Source: an uncultured Dorea sp.
GTDB lineage: Bacteria > Bacillota > Clostridia > Lachnospirales > Lachnospiraceae
Assembly: GCA_910579925.1 (NCBI GenBank)
Contig: CAJTVY010000079.1
Coordinates: 1 to 7,761, forward strand
Direction of reading: 5' to 3'
DNA length: 7,761 bases
Position numbers and translations under genes: made by a program. Positions 1 through 4,675 of the stretch are shown in pieces (the stretch's first letter is position 1; the number at the start of each line of letters is the position of its first letter). The notes below the pieces were generated by a model. It was not told where the DNA came from. It saw only the letters and a program-made list of their open reading frames with translations, and did no database searches.

Positions 1-388
1 GCTTGCTGAACTGCGGAGCGCGACGAGCCGCTTTGAGGCCGTACTTCTTACGCTCTTTCATACGCGGATCACGTGTCAGGAAACCTGCTTTCTTAAGCAC
101 CGGCCTGTAATCCGGATCTGCCTGAAGCAGTGCTCTTGCAATACCATGACGGATTGCTCCTGCCTGTCCTGTATATCCGCCGCCCTTTACGTTCACGATC
201 ACGTCAAACTTACCGTCTGTCTCTGTTGCAACCAACGGCTGGCGCACGACAACCTTCAGCGTCTCTAATCCGAGATAATCGTCGATGTCTCTCTTATTTA
301 TCGTAACCTTACCTGTCCCTGGTACTAAATACACTCTTGCAATTGATTTTTTTCTTCTTCCTGTTCCGTAGAATCTTGCATTAGCCAC
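1..388 (-). CDS. rpsI: 30S ribosomal protein S9 (partial, C-terminal Arg and stop beyond window edge)
   Basis: S9 is a small-subunit head protein whose C-terminal tail reaches the P-site tRNA. Translation from a GTG codon (386-388) gives 129 residues starting (M)ANARFYGTGRRKKSIARVYL. The family hallmarks are present: the basic GTGRRKKSIARV block (residues 8-19), the glycine-rich VKGGGYTGQAGAIRHGIARAL segment (67-87), and the tail RDPRMKERKKYGLKAARRAPQFSK (106-129). S9 proteins normally end in SKR, so only the final arginine and the stop codon are missing, cut by the window edge and not by mutation. The GTG start is fixed by AGGAGG 8 nt upstream. It follows rplM by 26 nt with no promoter or terminator between them, the conserved rplM-rpsI operon of bacteria. 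Identification is close to certain. Confidence 0.97.
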   Translation of the reverse strand, partial: MANARFYGTGRRKKSIARVYLVPGTGKVTINKRDIDDYLGLETLKVVVRQPLVATETDGKFDVIVNVKGGGYTGQAGAIRHGIARALLQADPDYRPVLKKAGFLTRDPRMKERKKYGLKAARRAPQFSK

Positions 389-396
389 TTTAATAT

Positions 397-402
397 CCTC
401 CT
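397..402 (-). promoter_or_regulatory. Shine-Dalgarno site of rpsI
   Basis: A perfect AGGAGG on the minus strand lies 8 nt before the GTG at 386-388. It decides the non-ATG start of rpsI, because the conserved ANARFYGTGRRK amino terminus begins immediately after that codon. Confidence 0.9.
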
Positions 403-414
403 CTCAACCTTCTC

Positions 415-843
415 TTAAAGTTTCAGTTCTACCGGCTTCTGGGCCTGCTGATTATGCTCCGGTCCGGCATACACATGAAGTTTCTTGATCATGGATCTTC
501 CCAAAGGTCCTTTTGGAAGCATACCCTTAACAGCAAGTTCAATGACTTTCTCTGGCTTCTTGTCCATCATCTCTGCCAGCGTAGTCTCCTTCATACCTCC
601 TACATAGTCAGAGTGATGGTAATAAATCTTCTGCTCCATCTTTTTGCCTGTTACTTTTATCTTCTCAGCATTTACAATCACTACATAATCACCTGTATCA
701 ACGTGCGGTGTAAATTCCGGCTTGTTCTTTCCTCTTAAGATCTTAGCCACTTCTGATGTCAGGCGGCCTAACGTACATCCCGCAGCGTCAACTACATACC
801 ATTTTCTCTCAATCTTATCTGGATTCGCCATATAAGTTTTCAT
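415..843 (-). CDS. rplM: 50S ribosomal protein L13
   Basis: L13 is an early-assembling large-subunit protein that contacts 23S rRNA. The 142-residue product starts MKTYMANPDKIERKWYVVDA and carries the family signatures: VVDAAGCTLGRLTSEVAKILRGK (residues 17-39), HVDTGDYVVIVNAEKIKVTGKK (47-68), the GMLPKGPLGR motif and the C-terminal HVYAGPEHNQQAQKP block. The length matches the usual size of about 142-147 residues. The reading frame stays open for 25 more codons upstream, but the start at 841-843 is preferred. It gives the family N-terminus and has AGGAGG 7 nt before it. The stop is TAA, and rpsI follows 26 nt downstream. The gene has its own strong promoter (991-1019) and a leader of about 140 nt that may mediate L13 feedback. 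Confidence 0.97.
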   Translation of the reverse strand: MKTYMANPDKIERKWYVVDAAGCTLGRLTSEVAKILRGKNKPEFTPHVDTGDYVVIVNAEKIKVTGKKMEQKIYYHHSDYVGGMKETTLAEMMDKKPEKVIELAVKGMLPKGPLGRSMIKKLHVYAGPEHNQQAQKPVELKL

Positions 844-984
844 CGGTCTACCTCCTGTGAAATTCACATATTCATGATAATCATACACACCGAAACCTGC
901 TGCTGGCAGTTTCCGCATATTCTAATATCGAAATCAATAAGGCTCCGGGGCTTTGGTTCCTCACTGTTTCTCTTTTTGTCATAC
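844..984 (-). promoter_or_regulatory. rplM 5' leader, candidate L13 autoregulatory leader
   Basis: About 140 nt lie between the inferred transcription start (near 984) and the rplM start codon. Three foldable elements can be read. The first is an 8-bp stem, GAAACTGC with GCA(G)GTTTC (892-913), with one bulged G. The second is the inverted repeat ATGATTATCAT (874-884). The third is TGTGAATTTCACA (856-868), which abuts the AGGAGG. Firmicutes are known to carry a structured leader before rplM (the L13 leader family) that is thought to bind L13 or S9. Position and layout fit, but I cannot run the covariance model, so assignment to that family is an inference. Confidence 0.5.
851..856 (-). promoter_or_regulatory. 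Shine-Dalgarno site of rplM
   Basis: AGGAGG on the minus strand, 7 nt before the ATG at 841-843. It rules out the longer open frame reaching back to 918. Its first A is also the last base of the small inverted repeat TGTGAATTTCACA (856-868), so folding of that hairpin would sit directly against the ribosome site. Confidence 0.9.
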
Positions 985-990
985 TGTTAG

Positions 991-1019
991 ATTATATTAT
1001 ACGGCGCCGTGTGTGTCAA
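991..1019 (-). promoter_or_regulatory. sigma-A promoter of rplM-rpsI
   Basis: A perfect -35 box TTGACA (1014-1019) and a perfect -10 box TATAAT (991-996) are separated by exactly 17 bp. The start point is expected near 984. The -35 box lies only 16 nt past the stop codon of the peptidase gene. The spacer contains the 10-bp palindrome ACGGCGCCGT (1001-1010). Such consensus strength suits a ribosomal-protein operon. Confidence 0.88.
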
Positions 1020-1035
1020 CCATTTTCTTCTATTT

Positions 1036-1899
1036 TTACCCTGGATTCTTCTCAAAATGTTGATAATCAATGGGGTCCGTCCAGTCTCCTCCCCAGGTAA
1101 AGCCATATTTGGTGAAAATCTGATAGCAGACGTCCTCATGCCCGATCATATGGGCCTCACCGTTCGCCCGGTCAATATACCGTTCCATGTCTCGATAGAC
1201 CTCCCGGAAACTTCCGTCCGCATTATATGCCACATAAGGATTCTGAAGAGGATTCACGTCAATCGCATATCCCAGGGCATGGTTGGACAACTGGTCTGTT
1301 CCCGCAATCATCCTGTAGTTGAATGCCGAGGTATTGTTATTCTCGATGGAATTCTTATCTGAGGAACCGCCGTCTCCTGTCCAGAAATTCTCAATAAGAG
1401 ACATGGACTCAATCTCATACTCCTGCTCAAACAATTCCCGGAAAATATTTCTTACGTCCTCAGCAATATTTGCATTTACGATAATCTCACCCGCCTGAAC
1501 CTCATGACTGTAATTATAGTGAAGCACCTTAAGATAACGCAGCTGTTCCCGGCTAATGTGCTCATTTTCCACAAAAGATCTTCCATTAATAAACTGGAAG
1601 ACGTCTTCACCGATCTCATTTGCGGTAAAATACTGATCAAGCCTTGTCATGTCAATCTGCGCTCTGTCAACGACAGCGCCGATTGCTATATCCTGGATTG
1701 ACAACATACTAACCGGATCCGCAGCGGCTGTCTGCTCTGAATCGGATGTGTCCCCGGCATCGTCAGAACCGGTTTTGTCACTATCTTTCATTTTGAAAAA
1801 AATTATGACCGCTAACGCAACGCAAAGCACTATAAGTATACCTATCATAATACGGGTAATAACTTGTATGATATTCGTCTGCTTTCTGCTCTTTTTCAA
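1036..1899 (-). CDS. Membrane-anchored M15-family (VanY/DacY-like) peptidoglycan peptidase
   Basis: Likely a zinc D-alanyl-D-alanine carboxypeptidase or L-alanyl-D-glutamate endopeptidase that trims peptidoglycan stem peptides outside the membrane. The 287-residue product has a basic N-terminus (MKKSRKQ), one membrane segment at about 12-36, an acidic Ser/Asp/Thr-rich linker (38-62), an N-terminal extracellular region with no recognised domain (about 65-165), and a C-terminal M15 domain (about 170-284). The zinc site is visible as SNHALGYAIDVNP (H207, D214) and GGDWTDPIDYQHFE (catalytic D278, ligand H281), the form seen in the M15C/Ply-type and PF13539 enzymes. The segment is a signal anchor, since no lipobox or clear cleavage site is seen. 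The start is TTG, with a G-rich GGGGGCGGG stretch as a weak ribosome site. It lies 19 nt after tyrS and is probably co-transcribed with it. Exact bond specificity cannot be told from sequence. Confidence 0.85.
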   Translation of the reverse strand: MKKSRKQTNIIQVITRIMIGILIVLCVALAVIIFFKMKDSDKTGSDDAGDTSDSEQTAAADPVSMLSIQDIAIGAVVDRAQIDMTRLDQYFTANEIGEDVFQFINGRSFVENEHISREQLRYLKVLHYNYSHEVQAGEIIVNANIAEDVRNIFRELFEQEYEIESMSLIENFWTGDGGSSDKNSIENNNTSAFNYRMIAGTDQLSNHALGYAIDVNPLQNPYVAYNADGSFREVYRDMERYIDRANGEAHMIGHEDVCYQIFTKYGFTWGGDWTDPIDYQHFEKNPG

Positions 1900-1918
1900 C
1901 TTTGCCCGCCCCCATTAA

Positions 1919-3142
1919 TTATTTCACAACTACTTTTCTAAAATTTTTCTTACCCTTTTTCAGCACAATTCCCTCGCCCGACAGATCTTCCGCTGTAAAC
2001 TCCGCATGAATATCGCTGACCTTCTCTCCATCGACAGCCACGCCGCCCTGAGTTACCGCACGGCGCGCATCGGACTTGCTGGAAACCAGACCCGATACAA
2101 CCAGCATAGTCAGAATATCAATCTTACCATCCGTAAGGTCTGCCAGGGTAAGGTCTGCACACGGCATATCTGCCGCCGCTCCCTGGCTGAACAGTGTCTT
2201 GGCCGCATTCATAGCCTTATTGGCCTCGTCCTCCCCATGCACCATCTTAGTCAGTTCAAACGCAAGGATTTCTTTTGCCTGGTTCAACTGAGCGCCTTCC
2301 CAGGAATCCATTTTGTCAATCTCTTCCAGGGGAAGGAAAGTCAGCATACGGATACATTTCAGAACGTCTGCATCTGCCACATTTCTCCAATACTGGTAGA
2401 ACTCGAACGGAGACGTCTTCTCAGGATCAAGCCATACCGCGCCTTTCTGTGTCTTTCCCATCTTATTCCCTTCGGAATTGAGAAGCAGCGTAATGGTCAT
2501 GGCACAAGCGTTCTTTCCTAGTTTACGGCGGATCAGTTCGGTTCCCCCTAACATATTGCTCCACTGGTCGTCGCCGCCGAACTGCAGATTACAGCCGTAT
2601 TTCTGGTACAATGCATAGAAATCATAGCTCTGCATGATCATATAGTTGAACTCCAGAAAACTTAATCCTCTCTCCATTCTCTGCTTATAGCATTCTGCTG
2701 TCAGCATACGATTTACACTGAAATGCGCTCCTACTTCACGTAAGAATTCAATATAATTCAAGCCATTAAGCCAGTCTGCATTATTAACCATCATTGCTTT
2801 TCCTTCTGAAAAATCAATGAAACGGCTCATCTGTTTCTTAAAGCATTCGCAGTTGTGCCGTATGGTCTCCTCTGTCATCATCTGCCGCATGTCCGTCCTG
2901 CCGGACGGATCGCCCACCATGGCGGTACCGCCTCCGATAAGGGCAATGGGCTTGTTTCCCGCTTCCTGCAGACGCTTCATCAGACACAGGGCCATAAAAT
3001 GTCCTACATGGAGACTGTCTGCCGTTGGGTCGAAACCGATATAGAACACAGCCTTTCCGTTATTGATCAGATTTCTGATCTCCTCTTCATCTGTAACCTG
3101 TGCAATTAGTCCTCTTGCCTGTAATTCTTCGTAAATTCCCAT
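1919..3142 (-). CDS. tyrS: Tyrosyl-tRNA synthetase
   Basis: This cytoplasmic class I synthetase charges tRNA-Tyr with tyrosine using ATP. The 407-residue product has the expected order of parts. A Rossmann catalytic domain holds FYIGFDPTADSLHVGH, with the HIGH-type motif HVGH at residues 45-48. The tyrosine pocket YMIMQSYD follows, with Y167, Q171 and D174. Next come GGDDQWSN (189-196) and the KMSKS-type loop KMGKT (227-231). An anticodon-binding helical region follows, then a C-terminal S4 RNA-binding domain (about 340-405, SDARRAVTQGGVAVDG). The length fits bacterial TyrRS. The ATG start has AAGGAAG about 8-9 nt upstream. The gene is controlled by its own sigma-A promoter and a tyrosine-specific T-box leader. 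No truncation or frameshift is seen. The KMGKT variant is normal in this family. Confidence 0.98.
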   Translation of the reverse strand: MGIYEELQARGLIAQVTDEEEIRNLINNGKAVFYIGFDPTADSLHVGHFMALCLMKRLQEAGNKPIALIGGGTAMVGDPSGRTDMRQMMTEETIRHNCECFKKQMSRFIDFSEGKAMMVNNADWLNGLNYIEFLREVGAHFSVNRMLTAECYKQRMERGLSFLEFNYMIMQSYDFYALYQKYGCNLQFGGDDQWSNMLGGTELIRRKLGKNACAMTITLLLNSEGNKMGKTQKGAVWLDPEKTSPFEFYQYWRNVADADVLKCIRMLTFLPLEEIDKMDSWEGAQLNQAKEILAFELTKMVHGEDEANKAMNAAKTLFSQGAAADMPCADLTLADLTDGKIDILTMLVVSGLVSSKSDARRAVTQGGVAVDGEKVSDIHAEFTAEDLSGEGIVLKKGKKNFRKVVVK

Positions 3143-3282
3143 AATATTTCTTCCTTTCTCATATTTTCTTTTTTGCAGAGATCTAACCGAAGGGGGATCG
3201 CTGCGATATATATCCCTTTGTGCGGATGCGCCTCCTGCCGGAGGGTTTTAATGATATAAGGAACAAAGTTTCGTATATCATT
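3143..3282 (-). other. Post-terminator leader of tyrS, about 140 nt, non-coding
   Basis: This stretch lies between the T-box terminator U-tract and the tyrS start and is transcribed only after antitermination. Besides the tyrS ribosome site (AAGGAAG, about 3151-3157) it can form several hairpins: one arm of the 13-bp repeat at 3246-3286; CCTCC-GGCA-GGAGG (3231-3244), which hides an AGGAGG (3231-3236) with no start codon behind it; and GGGAT...ATCCC (3194-3216) with an alternative inner ATCG/CGAT stem. No convincing gene is present. An 85-codon open frame crosses it but has no domain and runs through the T-box. Confidence 0.6.
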
Positions 3283-3286
3283 AAAA
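3246..3286 (-). repeat. 13-bp perfect inverted repeat overlapping the T-box terminator U-tract
   Basis: On the minus strand TTTTAATGATATA (3274-3286) is followed, after a 15-nt loop, by its exact reverse complement TATATCATTAAAA (3246-3258). The first four T of the upstream arm are the last four of the seven-T tract that ends the T-box terminator. In full-length transcripts the U-tract could therefore be paired inside this second hairpin. The downstream arm is followed by ACCC, not by T, so it is not itself a standard minus-strand terminator. Confidence 0.8.
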
Positions 3287-3318
3287 AAACCGCCCTTATC
3301 ATTCTCAGATAAGGACGG
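3283..3318 (-). terminator. Intrinsic terminator of the tyrS T-box
   Basis: The RNA arms CCGUCCUUAUC and GAUAAGGGCGG form 11 pairs (one U-G) around a 7-nt loop and are followed by seven U. The CCUUA of the upstream arm (3310-3314) is complementary to UAAGG (3340-3344) at the start of the T-box sequence. The terminator and antiterminator are therefore mutually exclusive, as the mechanism requires. Confidence 0.95.
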
Positions 3319-3597
3319 ATATATCTCACCGTGGTACCACCTTAATTCACCGGCAGTTCGCACTGCAGGCCTCAGTCAGTTGCATATTCACAACCTTCGC
3401 ACAGTAACGTGTGCCCTCCGTCACAGCCTACAAGGTACCTCCTTTCGGTGTGCAGCTCCAAGATGTATTCATAATCCATTCCTTCATGCGCCTCTCATCA
3501 GCCGGCGGCTTTCTGTATGGGTGTATGGGATTATTACTTCTTCTTTTCATAGCCTTTCATTCGCATTTTGTCGAATAACAGCAAAGCTGTATATCTT
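3283..3597 (-). promoter_or_regulatory. T-box riboswitch, tyrosine specific, controlling tyrS
   Basis: T-box leaders sense uncharged tRNA. The anticodon pairs with a specifier codon, and the free acceptor end pairs with a bulge that stabilises the antiterminator. Both contacts can be read here. In Stem I, AUAAUCC (3528-3534) pairs fully with GGAUUAU (3471-3477), and AAGA (3539-3542) pairs with UCUU (3460-3463). These enclose a specifier loop with the typical AGUA on the left (3535-3538) and GAA-UAC-A on the right. The specifier is UAC (3465-3467), a tyrosine codon followed by the usual purine. The T-box sequence AAGGTGGTACCACGG (3329-3343) contains UGGU, whose last U fits the A discriminator base usual in tRNA-Tyr. 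The terminator follows directly. Low uncharged tRNA-Tyr should stop transcription; tyrosine starvation should turn on tyrS and probably the peptidase gene behind it. Confidence 0.96.
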
Positions 3598-3603
3598 TTT
3601 AAA

Positions 3604-3632
3604 ATCTTACAGCATTTAATCCTCTTTGTCAA
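3604..3632 (-). promoter_or_regulatory. sigma-A promoter of the tyrS operon
   Basis: TTGACA (3627-3632), a 17-bp spacer, then TAAGAT (3604-3609, one mismatch to consensus). The transcript should start near 3597, just before the T-box Stem I. The -35 box begins 13 nt after the pseG stop codon. No hairpin-plus-T terminator lies between the two, so glycan-operon transcripts could run into the T-box. Confidence 0.85.
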
Positions 3633-3645
3633 GGTAAAGATGTAT

Positions 3646-4671
3646 TCATTTCAGTAATTCATTTGCCATCCTGTCAGCGCCATATCCGTCAATCATCTTC
3701 TGCATACGCTCCCCCGTTTCCACTCGTTTTTCATAGTCTTCTGCAAGCTTACTGATCTCAGCTAATATCTTCTCACCAGGAAAAGGTTCGCTTCTTAAAT
3801 CCCCACAGTTGACAGCAAGAGACGCCCCTTCAAACGCTTCTGCTCCTAATATCTGATTATCCGCAAGAATATATGTGATAAGAGGAACTCCGCAGGCGCA
3901 GATTTCATATAATGTGCTTCCTGCTGCACAGACGGCAAGATCCATAGATGTGATCAGCCCCCTCATATCCGCCACATTCTCATGAAGCATGACAGAATCC
4001 ATATTAGCTGCCAGCTTCCCTATTTCTTCTTTATCTATGTTCATGTTACCTACAAGGATATGAAAGTGAAAAGAGGAAGGATCAGACTGAAGATACCTAA
4101 GAAAACGAAGTGATAAATGCTGTCCATCCGCTCCCCCCGTGGAAAACAGAACTTCTTTAACCACTCTTCTCTGTTTTTTCTTTGGAATCCTTCTGAACAT
4201 AGTTCTTAACGGAACATATGCGGAACCAAGAAGCAGCCGCGGCATATGAACATCCGAATTCTTATACAGATCTTCATAGTCAGTATTTGCTCCGTAAGCA
4301 TTATAATTGATAAGAATGTCTGCCGGATAAGGAAACGCCGTCAGATCATCAATATAAACTAATCTTCCATTCTCCCCTATCCGTTTCTTCAGATCTGATA
4401 AGTAGTTGCGTGTGACAAAATAAGAATCCACGATAATGAAATCCGGCTGCTCAGGCGGCCAGAATTCTATCTCTTCTTCCATTTTTGTATAGTCTGTGCG
4501 CAGAATTGACGTCTTATAACCCCGTTCCCGAACCAGGAAGTCTGCGCTTTCATCAGAGAGAATAAAAGTTACATCCTGCCCGGCGGCAGTTAAGCTGTCG
4601 GCAACTGAAAGACACCTCATAATATGCCCCATCCCGATATACGGATTAGAATCCGTTCTAATATAAATCAT
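3646..4671 (-). CDS. pseG: UDP-2,4-diacetamido-2,4,6-trideoxy-beta-L-altropyranose hydrolase (PseG-like)
   Basis: PseG removes UDP from the pseudaminic acid precursor, releasing the 6-deoxy-AltdiNAc sugar that PseI condenses with phosphoenolpyruvate. The 341-residue product has a MurG-like two-domain GT-B layout. Visible motifs are IRTDSNPYIGMGHIMRCLSVA near the N-terminus (the catalytic His of the family corresponds to H16), the YIDDL strand (106-110), NYNAYGANTDYE (122-133), the second-domain glycine loop STGGADGQHLSLRF (177-190), and AAGSTLYEICACGVP (249-263), the nucleotide-binding end. It is longer than the approximately 275-residue Campylobacter enzyme but usual for Gram-positive SpsG/PseG proteins. 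The start has AGGAAG, located in the end of the flippase gene, 7 nt upstream. The gap to the flippase is 4 nt. A role on a related nonulosonate such as legionaminic acid is the main alternative. Confidence 0.85.
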   Translation of the reverse strand: MIYIRTDSNPYIGMGHIMRCLSVADSLTAAGQDVTFILSDESADFLVRERGYKTSILRTDYTKMEEEIEFWPPEQPDFIIVDSYFVTRNYLSDLKKRIGENGRLVYIDDLTAFPYPADILINYNAYGANTDYEDLYKNSDVHMPRLLLGSAYVPLRTMFRRIPKKKQRRVVKEVLFSTGGADGQHLSLRFLRYLQSDPSSFHFHILVGNMNIDKEEIGKLAANMDSVMLHENVADMRGLITSMDLAVCAAGSTLYEICACGVPLITYILADNQILGAEAFEGASLAVNCGDLRSEPFPGEKILAEISKLAEDYEKRVETGERMQKMIDGYGADRMANELLK

Positions 4672-4675
4672 AGTT

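Noticed and set aside
844..918. 25-residue N-terminal extension of L13
   Set aside because: The family N-terminus MKTYMANPDK begins at 843 with a perfect AGGAGG 7 nt upstream; the extension is leader sequence.
1001..1010. GC palindrome as the terminator of the tyrS-peptidase operon
   Set aside because: The palindrome has no loop, so at most a three-pair stem could form, and it lies inside a consensus promoter; the AT-rich tail after it is the -10 region.
1009..1362. 117-codon plus-strand open frame opposite the peptidase gene
   Set aside because: Antisense to the conserved zinc-site region of the M15 domain, and its beginning crosses the rplM promoter; no domain recognised.
227..1919. CRISPR array, tRNA, rRNA or insertion sequence elsewhere in the window
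   Set aside because: No regularly spaced repeats, cloverleaf, rRNA signature or transposase frame was seen in this part or in the rest of the window.
2452..2464. Possible defect in the TyrRS KMSKS loop (KMGKT)
   Set aside because: KFGKT and KMGKT variants are usual in bacterial tyrosyl-tRNA synthetases; both lysines are kept.
2006..2521. 171-codon plus-strand open frame opposite tyrS
   Set aside because: It lies wholly antisense to a well-conserved synthetase gene, with Cys/His/Arg-rich composition typical of a shadow frame and no ribosome site seen.
3250..3282. Inverted repeat as a second terminator or as a mobile-element end
   Set aside because: No T-run follows it on the minus strand, and no target duplication, transposase or second copy is present in the window.
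3106..3363. 85-codon minus-strand open frame upstream of tyrS
   Set aside because: It runs through the T-box sequence, its terminator and the inverted repeat and overlaps the tyrS start. It shows no domain and no suitable ribosome site; the RNA features explain the sequence.
3380..3619. 79-codon plus-strand open frame opposite the T-box
   Set aside because: It is the complement of the T-box Stem I region, whose pairing is explained by RNA structure; no ribosome site or domain.
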